A DNA stretch of 64,000 nt, from positions 153,985 to 217,984 of the forward strand of contig NZ_WKJJ01000018.1 of assembly GCF_009674485.1 (NCBI RefSeq). The letters run 5' to 3'. Position numbers and translations under genes: made by a program. Source of the stretch: Pseudoduganella rivuli. GTDB lineage: Bacteria > Pseudomonadota > Gammaproteobacteria > Burkholderiales > Burkholderiaceae_D. A model generated the notes under the pieces. It was given only the letters and a program-made list of their open reading frames with translations, was not told where the DNA came from and made no database searches. Every line of letters begins with the position of its first letter. The first letter of the stretch is position 1. Shown one piece after another: positions 24,557 through 33,956 of this stretch.

Positions 24557-25696
24557 ATGGAAGTGCCGACCACGAACTTACTTGCCTGCCAGGCAGCCAC
24601 AACCTGTCCACCGCTGGTGGTCCACATCACCGATGCCCTGGACACCGATGCGGAAGAAGGCCTGTTGAGTTTGCTTCATCAAATGCCGCCCGGCCGTTAC
24701 CGCCACGTCGTCATTGGCTGGCGCCACGGCGCCATGTGGGAATTGCGCCATAGCGGCCATTTGGCCCAGGTGGTGCGCATGCCGCTGGCGGCAAGCCATG
24801 TCCCGTACGACTGCCGCCTGCCGGCCTTGCGGTTGTTCCGCCGGCTGAAGCAAATGCGTCCGGCGCTGATCCACACGCGCAGCGCGGCCCTGCAATGGCT
24901 GGCCGCGCTGGCCGGCGTTCCCGTGCGCTTGCACGACGCCAGCGCAGCCGGTTGCGCACCGCGCCGCCATGGGCTGCGCAGCTGGCTGGCGCGTCTGCTG
25001 ACGCCGTCCGCCCAGCCCCGGCCCCATGCCGCCGTCGATTGCCTGCAATTCCATCCCCGGCTGGGCCCGCCGGCCGCATTGGGGCCGGCGGGCTATTTAT
25101 GCGACGGCGCTTGCGTGATCGGCGCGGCCGGGCCCATGGATGGCGCACATGGCCACCTGCAACTGGTCGACGCTTTCCTGCATTTGCTGGCATTCCACGG
25201 TGCAACGGCGCCGCTGCGCCTGCTGATTATCGGCGACGGGCCGGAACGCATCGCCTGCAAAAAAAGGTTGGCCGACGCCGGCGCCGCGCACCTGGCCTGG
25301 CTGCCGGGGCAGCGGGACGACGTGGCGCGCCTGATGCGCGTGATGGACATCTTCGCCGCACCGGAGTGCACACCGGAGTCCGCTACCCATGTGCTGCAGG
25401 CAATGGCCAGCGGCTTGCCGGTGGTCGCTTGCCAGGGCGGCGCGCACAGTCACCTGGTGCAAACCGGCTGGACCGGCGCCCAGGTTCCGCAAGGCGACGC
25501 CACGATGCTGGCCGAAACGTTGTCCGATTATGTAAGGATTCCCGGCCTGGCGCGCCGCCACGGCTTGCGCGGCAGGCGCCAGGTATTGAGCCACCACAGC
25601 CTGGCAGCCGTGGCGGAGCACTACACGGCGCTGTATGACAGGCTGATTCCGCGCGAGGAAGGTCCCGGGACGGCGCCCGCCCCGGGAAATGCCTAA
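24557..25696 (+). CDS. GT4-like glycosyltransferase of PEP-CTERM/XrtA type, divergent
   Basis: A 379-residue GT-B fold protein most like the PEP-CTERM/XrtA-associated glycosyltransferases. The N-terminal part (PGRYRHVVIG, RPALIHTRSAALQWLAALAGVPVRLHD) and the donor domain (LLIIGDGPER, VLQAMASGLPVVACQGGAHSHLV) are recognisable. Compared with the family, about 40-50 residues around the interdomain linker are missing and the acidic E-X7-E motif is E-X7-Q. It may have weak or altered activity. AAGGAGAGG precedes the start. Its stop overlaps that of convergent prsR. Confidence 0.7.
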   Translation: MEVPTTNLLACQAATTCPPLVVHITDALDTDAEEGLLSLLHQMPPGRYRHVVIGWRHGAMWELRHSGHLAQVVRMPLAASHVPYDCRLPALRLFRRLKQMRPALIHTRSAALQWLAALAGVPVRLHDASAAGCAPRRHGLRSWLARLLTPSAQPRPHAAVDCLQFHPRLGPPAALGPAGYLCDGACVIGAAGPMDGAHGHLQLVDAFLHLLAFHGATAPLRLLIIGDGPERIACKKRLADAGAAHLAWLPGQRDDVARLMRVMDIFAAPECTPESATHVLQAMASGLPVVACQGGAHSHLVQTGWTGAQVPQGDATMLAETLSDYVRIPGLARRHGLRGRRQVLSHHSLAAVAEHYTALYDRLIPREEGPGTAPAPGNA

Positions 25697-27039
25697 CGGA
25701 TGCCGTGATGGCTCATCAAATCGTATAGCGTGGGCCGGCTGATACCCAGCAATTCCGCCGCGCGCAAGACGTTGCCGTCGACCCGGCCCAGCGCTTTCAC
25801 CATCACCCGGTATTCCGCCGCATCGCGCGCCAGCCGCAAGTTGACGTTGTCGTCAACCGCGCTGGAGGCGGCCGGCAATCCCAGGTCTTCCACCATGATC
25901 AGCGGCCCCTCCGCCATGATGACGGCGCGCCGCACGCAGTTTTCCAGTTCCCGCACATTGCCAGGCCACTGGTGCGCTTCGATGGCGGCCAGCGCTTGCG
26001 GGTGGAATTGCAGGTGGCGCCGCGCGCTGGCGCAGCAGCGGTTCTTGACGTGATGCGCCAGCAACAGCGCGTCGCCGCAACGTTCGCGCAGCGGCGGAAT
26101 GGTCAGCACGATTTCGCTGAGGCGGTAATACAAATCTTCGCGGAACGCGCCCTGCTCGACCTGCGCCTTCAGGTTGCGGTGCGTGGCGCACAGCACGCGC
26201 ACGTCGACAGGGATTTCCTGGCGCCCGCCCACCCGTTCGATGACCCGCTCCTGCAGAAAACGCAGCAATTTCCCCTGCAGCGCCATCGCCATGTCGCCGA
26301 TCTCATCGAGGAAAAACGTACCGCCGTGCGCCAGTTCGATCTTGCCCTGGATTTGCCGTCCGGCGCCCGTGAACGCGCCCTTTTCATGGCCAAACAATTC
26401 GCTTTCCAGCAACTGCTCCGGAATGGCCGCGCAATTGATGGCGATGAAACCTTTGCGCTTGCGGGGACTGAGCCGGTGCAAGCCCCGCGCCAGCACTTCC
26501 TTGCCGCAACCGGACTCACCCAGCAGCATGACGCTGGCCGACGACGGCGCGACTTTTTCCACGTCGCGGCACAGCTTCAGCATGCCAGCGTCGCGCGAAA
26601 TAATGCCGGCCAGCGGCGAATCCTGTTCGATCTGCACCATGCGCTTGTGTTCCAGTTGTACCGCGTGCAGGAAAAAAGCGCGCTCCACCATCAGTTGCAG
26701 CAATTCCAGTTCCACCGGCTTTTGCTGGAAATCATAGGCGCCCATGGCGATGGCTTTTAATACATTGGCGCGGTCCTGGTTGCCGGACAGGATAATGATC
26801 TTGGTATCCGGCGCCGCCGCCAGCATGTCGGCCAGCAGCGCCAGCCCCACTTGCGCACTGTCCGGCTTGGGCGGCAATCCCAGGTCCATGGTGACGACGG
26901 CCGGCTGGTGCCGCCGCACATGCGCCATTGCCTGTTCCGGATTGCCCGCCACCAAAACTTCGTATTCATCCAGGCCCCAGCGCAGCTGGCGCTGCAAACC
27001 CGGATCATCTTCCACTAAAAGCAGTTTTTTCCTGGCCAT
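25693..27039 (-). CDS. prsR: PrsR, sigma-54-dependent response regulator
   Basis: A 448-residue NtrC-type activator. Its receiver domain (about 1-120) has the acidic pair in LLLVEDDPG, the phospho-acceptor in VVTMDLGLP and a conserved Lys in QQKPVE. The AAA+ domain (about 145-370) has Walker A GESGCGKE and the sigma-54 contact loop GAFTGA. The C-terminus is a Fis-type helix-turn-helix (NVLRAAELLGISRPTLYDLM). It matches PrsR, which with kinase PrsK switches on PEP-CTERM and exopolysaccharide genes. PrsK is not in the window. ATG 27039 follows GGGAGG. Confidence 0.9.
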   Translation of the reverse strand: MARKKLLLVEDDPGLQRQLRWGLDEYEVLVAGNPEQAMAHVRRHQPAVVTMDLGLPPKPDSAQVGLALLADMLAAAPDTKIIILSGNQDRANVLKAIAMGAYDFQQKPVELELLQLMVERAFFLHAVQLEHKRMVQIEQDSPLAGIISRDAGMLKLCRDVEKVAPSSASVMLLGESGCGKEVLARGLHRLSPRKRKGFIAINCAAIPEQLLESELFGHEKGAFTGAGRQIQGKIELAHGGTFFLDEIGDMAMALQGKLLRFLQERVIERVGGRQEIPVDVRVLCATHRNLKAQVEQGAFREDLYYRLSEIVLTIPPLRERCGDALLLAHHVKNRCCASARRHLQFHPQALAAIEAHQWPGNVRELENCVRRAVIMAEGPLIMVEDLGLPAASSAVDDNVNLRLARDAAEYRVMVKALGRVDGNVLRAAELLGISRPTLYDLMSHHGIR

Positions 27040-27175
27040 GACTTGCCTCCCGACGGTGGATGCACCACCTGCTGAAAGGTGGCTTAGCCATGATCGCGCC
27101 CGCTCCGTGGCGCAGTTTTGCGCCGCCGCAAACCCACCGGCGGCAAGCCGTGCACCAGCGCAAAATGACCGCTTC

Positions 27176-27205
27176 ATGACAGGGAAGCGGCAAATCGTCT
27201 ATAGT
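27176..27205 (+). promoter_or_regulatory. nadB promoter
   Basis: ATGACA (27176-27181), 18 bp, TATAGT (27200-27205), placing the start of transcription some 27 bases before the nadB start codon. Confidence 0.45.
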
Positions 27206-27238
27206 CTTACTTCTCTCGAGCAAACTTGACGATTCATA

Positions 27239-28852
27239 ATGAAATTCGATGTCGCTATCGTTGGCAGCGGCCTGGCCGGCTTGTCGGTGGCCTTGCACCT
27301 GGCGGAAACCCGCAAAGTCGCAATCATTTCCAAACGTAAATTACTGGATGGCGCCAGCAATTGGGCGCAAGGCGGCATTGCCGCCGTGCTCGACTCCGGC
27401 GACAGCCACGACCAGCACATCGCCGATACGCTGGTCGCCGGCGGCGGCCTGTGCGACGAAGCGGCCACCCGTTTTATCGTGGAAAACGGCCGCGCCGCCA
27501 TCGAATGGCTGATCGAACAGGGCGTCCCCTTCACCCGCGACGACAGTGCGGAGTTGGGTTTCCACCTGACCCGCGAAGGCGGCCACAGCCAGCGGCGCAT
27601 CATCCATGCGGCGGACGCCACCGGCCATGCCGTGCAAGTGACCCTGGAGCAGAAAGTACGGGCGCACCCGAACATCAGCCTGTTCGAACACCATTGCGCC
27701 ATCGACCTGATCACATCGGACAAGCTGGGACCGAAATCCGCGCCGCACAGTTCGCAACCGCACTGCCACGGTTTATACGTGCAGGACGTTAACTCCGGCA
27801 CCGTGCACACGGTCGCGGCGGAACACACGGTAATGGCAACGGGCGGCGCGGGCAAGGTCTACCTGTACACCACCAACCCGGACACGGCCAGCGGCGACGG
27901 CATCGCCATGGCGTGGCGCGCCGGCTGCCGGGTGGCGAACATGGAATTCATCCAGTTCCACCCGACCTGCCTGTACCACCCGTACGCGAAATCGTTCCTC
28001 ATCACGGAAGCCATCCGTGGCGAAGGCGGTTTGCTGAAATTGCCGCCGGAAGCGGGCGCCGCCGCCGGCAGCCGCTTCATGCTGGCGCACGACGAACGCG
28101 CCGAACTGGCGCCGCGCGACGTGGTGGCCCGCGCCATCGACTTCGAAATCAAGAAGCGCGGCCTCGATTACGTCCACCTCGACATCAGCCACAAGCCGGC
28201 CGACTGGCTGAAGGAACACTTCCCCACGATCTATGCGCGCTGCCTGGAACTGGGCATCGACATCACGAAAGAACCGATCCCGATCGTGCCGGCCGCGCAC
28301 TATACGTGCGGCGGCATCGTCACCGACCTGTCGGGCCGCACCGACTTGCCGGGCCTGTATGCGGTCGGCGAAACCGCCTACACGGGATTGCACGGCGCCA
28401 ACCGCCTGGCCTCGAATTCGCTGCTCGAATGCGTGGTGATCGGCCGCGCCTGCGCGCACGATATCGAAGCCAAGGAGCGCAACGGCACGCCGTACCTGCC
28501 GGACTGGGATGAAAGCCGCGTCACGGATGCGGACGAGGAAGTGGTGATTTCCCATAACTGGGATGAATTGCGCCGCTCGATGTGGAATTACGTGGGCATC
28601 GTGCGTACCACGAAACGCCTGGAACGGGCGCAGCACCGCATCGCGCTGCTGAAGGAAGAGATCGACGAGTATTACCGCAATTTCCGCATCACCAGTGACT
28701 TGCTGGAATTGCGCAACCTGGTCGACGTCGCCAGCCTGATTGTCAACAGTGCGTTGCAGCGGCGGGAAAGCCGCGGGCTGCATTTCAGCCGCGATTATCC
28801 GGAAACCCTGCCGAAAGCGCTGCCCAGCGTACTGACGCCGGCGCGGCGCTGA
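27239..28852 (+). CDS. nadB: L-aspartate oxidase
   Basis: NadB oxidises L-aspartate to iminoaspartate, the first step of NAD synthesis from aspartate, using FAD in the cytoplasm. The 537 residues show the FAD motif VAIVGSGLAGLSVALHL, the flavin contact SNWAQGGIAAVL, the active-site region LTREGGHSQRRIIHAADATG, HPTCLYHP, and the C-terminal FAD block ANRLASNSLLECVV. Length is normal. nadA and nadC are not adjacent. It diverges from prsR, so its setting says nothing more about its control. Confidence 0.95.
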   Translation: MKFDVAIVGSGLAGLSVALHLAETRKVAIISKRKLLDGASNWAQGGIAAVLDSGDSHDQHIADTLVAGGGLCDEAATRFIVENGRAAIEWLIEQGVPFTRDDSAELGFHLTREGGHSQRRIIHAADATGHAVQVTLEQKVRAHPNISLFEHHCAIDLITSDKLGPKSAPHSSQPHCHGLYVQDVNSGTVHTVAAEHTVMATGGAGKVYLYTTNPDTASGDGIAMAWRAGCRVANMEFIQFHPTCLYHPYAKSFLITEAIRGEGGLLKLPPEAGAAAGSRFMLAHDERAELAPRDVVARAIDFEIKKRGLDYVHLDISHKPADWLKEHFPTIYARCLELGIDITKEPIPIVPAAHYTCGGIVTDLSGRTDLPGLYAVGETAYTGLHGANRLASNSLLECVVIGRACAHDIEAKERNGTPYLPDWDESRVTDADEEVVISHNWDELRRSMWNYVGIVRTTKRLERAQHRIALLKEEIDEYYRNFRITSDLLELRNLVDVASLIVNSALQRRESRGLHFSRDYPETLPKALPSVLTPARR

Positions 28853-28865
28853 TCCCGGGTGGCGA

Positions 28866-29627
28866 CTACGGCACGATGACTTCGTGCCGCTGTCCCAGCT
28901 TTTTCAATTCCCCGCTGTCCACCATGCGCTGGAACGCCGCATCGAAATCCCGCCGCAAGGTGTCGAACGACGTATCGCGCGGGAAGGCGAAATAGCCTTC
29001 CTGCACATCGATCACCTTGGGCAGCATGACGATCTGGCCAACCAGCCCGAGCCGGCCCAGCACGGGCTCCGTATTGCGGCGGTTGCTGGCAAATAAATTC
29101 ACGTGCTGGTGCACCAGCATTTTCAGGCCGCTGTCGACGCTGTTGGCGACACTGAGCCGCAACTGCGGGCGGGCCTGGTCGAACGCCGCGCCATACGCCC
29201 AACCATTGAGCACGACGATGCGCTGGTCGCCCAGGGCGCCGAAATCGCCATTCCAGCTGGCGTTGGCATCGTTACGCGCATAAAACACCATCTGGTCCTG
29301 ATAAAAGGCCAGTTTGGAAAATGCCATGGTTTGTTGCCGTTCGGCGGTTTTATACGGACCGACCAGGATGTCGGCCTTGCCCTGCGCAATCAGGGCCTGG
29401 GCGCGGGCCCACGGATACAGTTCGAAGCGCACCGTATGGCCCATGCGCTGGGCCAGGATACGCACGATTTCAGGACCCAGTCCGATGATTTCGCCTTCCT
29501 GCCCCCGTTCGAACACCCGCTCGAAATGCGCGCCGATGGCCACTAATTCACGGGCCGAGGCCGGCTGCATGGCGCCGGTGGCGCCGATCAACATGGTCGC
29601 TGCAAAGATTGCGGCACGCTTGCCCAT
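28866..29627 (-). CDS. Orphan periplasmic solute-binding protein, SBP_bac_3-like
   Basis: A 253-residue protein with a signal peptide (AAIFAATMLIGATGAMQPASA) and a polar amino-acid-type solute-binding fold (YPWARAQALIAQGKADILVGPYKTAERQQTMAFS). No permease or ATPase genes accompany it, as with many such orphans in Oxalobacteraceae. It may feed another transporter, a sensor, or work as an enzyme-like binder. The ligand is unknown. It lies 13 bases from the convergent nadB. Confidence 0.75.
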   Translation of the reverse strand: MGKRAAIFAATMLIGATGAMQPASARELVAIGAHFERVFERGQEGEIIGLGPEIVRILAQRMGHTVRFELYPWARAQALIAQGKADILVGPYKTAERQQTMAFSKLAFYQDQMVFYARNDANASWNGDFGALGDQRIVVLNGWAYGAAFDQARPQLRLSVANSVDSGLKMLVHQHVNLFASNRRNTEPVLGRLGLVGQIVMLPKVIDVQEGYFAFPRDTSFDTLRRDFDAAFQRMVDSGELKKLGQRHEVIVP

Positions 29628-29759
29628 AGTAGCCTCCCTGTTGCCCCATCATAACACCGGGGCACGGCAAGGCAACCACGGCGTGGTATGGCCGCCGCAG
29701 GCGGACACGCGTACGCACCCGCCTGCCGGCGCCAGGATGGCGCCGAAGCAACAGCTGTA

Positions 29760-31847
29760 TCAGCCGTTAAAACCTTTGCCCTCGGCCGCCAGTTTCACCA
29801 GCAAGGGCGCCGGTTTCCACGCGTCGCCATGGCGTCCACGCGCCATGCGCTCCATCGCGCCCAGCACGTTCGGCAAGCCCACCGTGTCGGCGTAGAACAT
29901 CGGACCGCCCCGGTGCAGCGGGAAGCCATAGCCGGTCAGGTACACCATGTCGATGTCGGATGCGCGCAGCGCAATGCCTTCTTCCAGGATATGCGCACCT
30001 TCGTTGACCAGCGCATACACCAGGCGCTCGACGATTTCCTGGTCGCTGATCTTGCGGCGTTCGATGCCAAGGTCGGCCGAATGCTGGACGATCATGGCGT
30101 TGACGGCCTCGTTCGGGTACGCCTTGCGGTCGCCTGCCTTGTAGTCGTACCAGCCGCCGCCGGTTTTCTGGCCGAAGCGGCCCATTTCGCACAGCAGGTC
30201 GGCGGTTTTCGAATACGTGATTTCCGGCGATTCCACGTAGCGGCGCTTGCGGATGTACCAGCCGATATCGTTGCCCGCCAAATCGCCCATGCGGAACGGC
30301 CCCATGGCAAAGCCGAATTTCTCGACAGCCTTGTCGACCTGTTCCGGCAAGCAACCTTCTTCCAGCAGGAAGCCGGCCTGGCGGCTGTATTGCTCGATCA
30401 TGCGGTTGCCGATGAAGCCGTCGCACACGCCGGACACGACACCGGTCTTTTTCAGTTTTTTCGACAGCGCCAGCGCCGTCGCCAGCACATCCTTGCCGGT
30501 TTTCGCGCCGCGCACGATTTCCAGCAATTTCATGACGTTGGCCGGGCTGAAGAAGTGCGTGCCGATCACGTCCTGCGGGCGGCTGGTGAACGCGGCGATC
30601 TTGTCCACGTCCAGGGTCGACGTGTTCGACGCCAGGATCGCGCCCTGCTTCATGACTTCATCGAGCTTCTTGAACACGGTTTCCTTGACGCCCATGTCTT
30701 CGAACACGGCTTCGACCACGATATCCGCGTCGGCAATCGCGGCATAGTCCAGTGCGCCGGTGATCAGCGCCACGCGCTGCTCGAATTTCTGCTGCGTCAG
30801 TTTGCCCTTCTTCAGCGTGTTTTCATAATTCTTGCGGATCGTGGCCAGGCCCTTGTCCAGCGCTTCCTGCTTCATTTCCACGATGGTTACGGGAATGCCG
30901 GCATTGGCGAAGTTCATGGCAATGCCGCCGCCCATGGTGCCGGCGCCGATCACGGCCGCCTTGTTGATCGTGCGCACCGGCGTATCGGCCGCCAGGTCCG
31001 GCACCTTGCTGGTCATGCGCTCGCTGAAGAACGCATGGCGCAGCGCTTTCGATTCCGTGGTCTGCATCAGCGCAATGAAACGGTCCCGTTCAAAGGCCAG
31101 GCCGTCCTCGAATTTCTTCGTGATCGACGCCGCCACGGTTTCCACGCACTCCAGTGGCGCCGGGAACGGGCCGGACATGGCTTTCACGGTATTGCGCGAG
31201 AATTGCAGGAACGCTTCATGGTTCGGGTAATCGACTTTGCGGTCGCGCACTTTCGGCAGCGGGCGCACGTCGGCCACGCTGTTGGCAAACGCAATGGCTT
31301 TCTCCAGCACGTTGTCGTCCGCGCCAAACACGGCGTCGAACAGCCCGGTGCCGGCGAGTTTTTCCGACATCACGGGCGCGCCCGACACGATCATGTTCAG
31401 CGCCGGTTCCAGTCCCAGCACGCGCGGCAGGCGCTGCGTACCGCCGGCGCCCGGCAACAGGCCCAGTTTGACTTCCGGCAGCGCGATTTGCGCGCCTGGC
31501 GTGGCCACGCGGTAATTGCAGCCCAGCGCCAGCTCCAGGCCGCCGCCCATGGCCACGCTGTGGATCGCCGCCACTACGGGCTTGGTCGAGTCTTCGACCG
31601 TGCGGATCAGCGAGTGCAGCGATGGCTCGGCCAGCGCCTTTGGCGAATTGAATTCGCGGATATCGGCGCCGCCGGAAAATGCCTTGCCGGCGCCCGTGAT
31701 GACGATGGCCTTGACGGCGTCATCGGCCAGCGCGCGGCGCATGCCTTGCACGGCGGCCGTGCGGGTTTCCAGTCCCAGCCCATTGACCGGAGGGTTGTTC
31801 AGCGTAATGACGGCTACGGTGCCGTGCACGTGGTAATCGGCGCTCAT
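29760..31847 (-). CDS. fadB: Bifunctional enoyl-CoA hydratase / 3-hydroxyacyl-CoA dehydrogenase
   Basis: A 695-residue two-domain beta-oxidation enzyme. The crotonase domain (about 1-190) contains GGADIREF and the catalytic region ALPEVKLGLLPGAGGTQRLPR. The 3-hydroxyacyl-CoA dehydrogenase part (about 290-690) begins with the NAD motif AAVIGAGTMGGGIAMNFANAG and holds SNTSTLDV and the catalytic-His segment GTHFFSPANVMKLLEIV. No thiolase gene is adjacent. AAGGAAGAG precedes the start. The upstream region has a TATAGT -10 and an element shared with the acyl-CoA ligase promoter. Confidence 0.9.
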   Translation of the reverse strand: MSADYHVHGTVAVITLNNPPVNGLGLETRTAAVQGMRRALADDAVKAIVITGAGKAFSGGADIREFNSPKALAEPSLHSLIRTVEDSTKPVVAAIHSVAMGGGLELALGCNYRVATPGAQIALPEVKLGLLPGAGGTQRLPRVLGLEPALNMIVSGAPVMSEKLAGTGLFDAVFGADDNVLEKAIAFANSVADVRPLPKVRDRKVDYPNHEAFLQFSRNTVKAMSGPFPAPLECVETVAASITKKFEDGLAFERDRFIALMQTTESKALRHAFFSERMTSKVPDLAADTPVRTINKAAVIGAGTMGGGIAMNFANAGIPVTIVEMKQEALDKGLATIRKNYENTLKKGKLTQQKFEQRVALITGALDYAAIADADIVVEAVFEDMGVKETVFKKLDEVMKQGAILASNTSTLDVDKIAAFTSRPQDVIGTHFFSPANVMKLLEIVRGAKTGKDVLATALALSKKLKKTGVVSGVCDGFIGNRMIEQYSRQAGFLLEEGCLPEQVDKAVEKFGFAMGPFRMGDLAGNDIGWYIRKRRYVESPEITYSKTADLLCEMGRFGQKTGGGWYDYKAGDRKAYPNEAVNAMIVQHSADLGIERRKISDQEIVERLVYALVNEGAHILEEGIALRASDIDMVYLTGYGFPLHRGGPMFYADTVGLPNVLGAMERMARGRHGDAWKPAPLLVKLAAEGKGFNG

Positions 31848-31885
31848 GTCTCTTCCTTATTGTGTGAACAAGTCGGTAAAACCTC

Positions 31886-31919
31886 ACTATAACGCAAAAA
31901 CGAACGGTCGTATTATTTT
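31886..31919 (-). promoter_or_regulatory. fadB promoter with shared CGAACG-NN-CGT operator
   Basis: On the minus strand TATAGT (31886-31891) is a good -10. The element CGAACGGTCGTATTATTTT, read on the plus strand at 31901-31919, covers the -35 region. It equals the element at 39242-39260 at 15 of 19 positions. The core ACGAACGGTCGT is nearly palindromic, as for TetR-family operators. Regulator identity is inferred. Confidence 0.5.
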
Positions 31920-31975
31920 TTTCCAAGCCGTGCTGTGGTACTGTGGAACAGGGCTACATGAAGGGAGCACAACGC

Positions 31976-32485
31976 ATGGCGGAAAACACGATCATACGGC
32001 ACGTCAACATGGGGAAACTGCTGACCGGCAGGGGTAATCAGCGCCTGGTTGCCGTACTGGGATCGTGCGTAGGCCTGGCTTTCCTGTGGCCCAATGGCCA
32101 GCGTTGCGCGCTGGCCCATTGCGTGCTGCCGCATGCCCCGCCGGAAGAAGGCGGCATGGGCGCACGCTATGTCACGCAAGCCGTGCCATCGATGCTGACC
32201 GCCATGGGCGTGACGGCGGCCGAGCGGACGGAAATCGACGTGGTGCTGGCCGGCGGCGCCAGCATGTTCGGCCCCGGCAGCGCCCTGCTGCAGGTCGGCC
32301 GGCAAAACATCGTGGCCGCCCTGTCGACGTTGCAGCAATTCGGCCTGCGCGTGGCGTGCAGCGACCTGGGCGGCTATGGCGGGCGCCAGTTGATCGTCGA
32401 TTGCAGTTCGTACACCTGCTTCGTGCGCCCCATCATCGCTCCCGCGTCGGAAGCGCCCGTGCCGCCCCAGTTGCTGCGGCGCTGA
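31976..32485 (+). CDS. cheD: CheD-like chemoreceptor glutamine deamidase
   Basis: A 169-residue CheD homologue; CheD deamidates glutamines on chemoreceptors and can bind CheC/CheY. Catalytic Cys31 (VLGSCVG) and His48 (LAHCVLP) are 17 residues apart, as in Thermotoga CheD. The Thr six residues before the Cys in that enzyme is Val here. GGASMF and DLGGYGGRQLIVD are family blocks. No chemotaxis gene is next to it; it lies between fadB and livF. ATG 31976 is preceded by GGGAGC. Confidence 0.8.
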   Translation: MAENTIIRHVNMGKLLTGRGNQRLVAVLGSCVGLAFLWPNGQRCALAHCVLPHAPPEEGGMGARYVTQAVPSMLTAMGVTAAERTEIDVVLAGGASMFGPGSALLQVGRQNIVAALSTLQQFGLRVACSDLGGYGGRQLIVDCSSYTCFVRPIIAPASEAPVPPQLLRR

Positions 32486-32493
32486 ACCGCTCA

Positions 32494-33189
32494 TCACACT
32501 TCCAGCCATTCCTTGCGCACGGACGCATCGCTGCGCAACTGGTTCGGCGTACCCTCGAACACGATGGCGCCGTGCCCCATCACGTAAACGCGCTGGGCGA
32601 TATCGAGCGCAATCGCCAGTTTTTGTTCCACCAGCAGCACGGAAATACCTTTATTGCGCAGCGCTTGCAGGTAATCGGCCACCAGCGCCACGATTTTCGG
32701 CGCCAGCCCTTCCGTCGGCTCATCGATCATGATCAGGTCGGGGTCCCCCATCAGCGTGCGGCACAAGGTCAGCATCTGCTGTTCGCCGCCGGACAGCACG
32801 CCGGCCGGCACGTTGCGCCGCTCCTGCAAGCGGGGGAACATGCGGTACATGTCCGCCAGGGCCCAGCGCGGCGAGCGCTGGCCGCTTTTCTCGCCCAGCA
32901 GCAGATTCTGCTCGACCGTCAGCGTGGGAAACACGTCGCGGCTCTCCGGCACGTAACCGAGCCCCTTGCGCGCCACCTGGTACGCTTTCAGTCCCAGCAC
33001 TTCATCGCCCTGGAAACGGATGCTGCCGGCCGCCTGCACCTGCCCCATGGCCGCCTTCACCAATGTCGAACGCCCCGCGCCGTTGCGCCCCAATAAGCTG
33101 ACGATCTCGCCCGGCTGGACATGCAGGTCGACACCGTGCAGCACGTGGCTCTTGCCGTAATAGGCATGCAATCCCCGGATCTCCAGCAT
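32494..33189 (-). CDS. livF: Liv-type ABC transporter ATPase
   Basis: This 231-residue ATPase of branched-chain amino acid-type transporters carries a signature LSGGEQQ, Walker B LIMIDEPTEGLAP and H-loop region. Its Walker A reads GRNGAGRST: the P-loop lysine is arginine, clearly readable in the DNA. Some LivF proteins have this change, and the LivG partner keeps its lysine. It overlaps the livG stop by one base (TGATG); GTG three bases earlier is possible. It is the last gene of the acyl-CoA ligase-liv run. Confidence 0.88.
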   Translation of the reverse strand: MLEIRGLHAYYGKSHVLHGVDLHVQPGEIVSLLGRNGAGRSTLVKAAMGQVQAAGSIRFQGDEVLGLKAYQVARKGLGYVPESRDVFPTLTVEQNLLLGEKSGQRSPRWALADMYRMFPRLQERRNVPAGVLSGGEQQMLTLCRTLMGDPDLIMIDEPTEGLAPKIVALVADYLQALRNKGISVLLVEQKLAIALDIAQRVYVMGHGAIVFEGTPNQLRSDASVRKEWLEV

Positions 33190-33956
33190 CACGCGGCCTC
33201 CTCGTGGACGCCGCCCAGGTACGCGGCCTGCACGTCCGCGTTGCCGCGGATACGCTGCGGCGTATCGCAGGCAATGACTTCCCCGTACACGAGGACCGCG
33301 ATGCGGTCCGCCAGTCCGAACACCACGCTCATATCGTGCTCCACCATTAACAGGGTCTTGCCGACCGTGACTTTGCGGATCAGCGCCACCGCCGCATCCG
33401 ATTCCGATCGGCTCATGCCGGCCGTCGGCTCGTCCAATAAAATCACGTCCGCGCCGCCGGCAATCGTGATGCCGATTTCCAGCGCCCGCTGTTCCGCATA
33501 CGTCAGTACCCCGGCCAGGGTATGGCGCTGGCGCTGCAAGCCGATCAGTTCCAGCACTTCCTCGGCCCGCTCATGGGCGTCGCGCAGGCCGGACAGCAGG
33601 CGCCAGAACGCATATTTATACCCCAGGTGCCACAGCACGGCGCAGCGCAGGTTTTCATAGACGGACAGGTTGGTGAACAGGTTGCTGATCTGGAAGCTGC
33701 GCGACAAACCGAGCCGGTTGACCTGGTAAGGTGTGCAACCGGCGATATCGCGCCCGTTCAGCAGGATGCCGCCCGACGTCGGTGCAAAACGGCCGGAAAT
33801 CAGGTTGAACAGCGTGGACTTGCCCGCCCCGTTCGGCCCGATCACGGCCAGCCGCTCGCCCGGCGCCACCTGCAATTGCGCGCCGCGGATGATTTCCGTA
33901 TTGCCAAAGCGCTTGCGCACGTCGCGCAATTCCAGCGCATAGTGTCGGTCTTTCAT
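33189..33956 (-). CDS. livG: Liv-type ABC transporter ATPase
   Basis: A 255-residue ATPase with Walker A GPNGAGKST, a signature region read as LTYAEQRALEIG (LivG proteins often lack LSGGQ), Walker B VILLDEPTAGM and H-loop VEHDM. It pairs with LivF to power import. Its start overlaps the livM stop (ATGA). Confidence 0.9.
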   Translation of the reverse strand: MKDRHYALELRDVRKRFGNTEIIRGAQLQVAPGERLAVIGPNGAGKSTLFNLISGRFAPTSGGILLNGRDIAGCTPYQVNRLGLSRSFQISNLFTNLSVYENLRCAVLWHLGYKYAFWRLLSGLRDAHERAEEVLELIGLQRQRHTLAGVLTYAEQRALEIGITIAGGADVILLDEPTAGMSRSESDAAVALIRKVTVGKTLLMVEHDMSVVFGLADRIAVLVYGEVIACDTPQRIRGNADVQAAYLGGVHEEAA

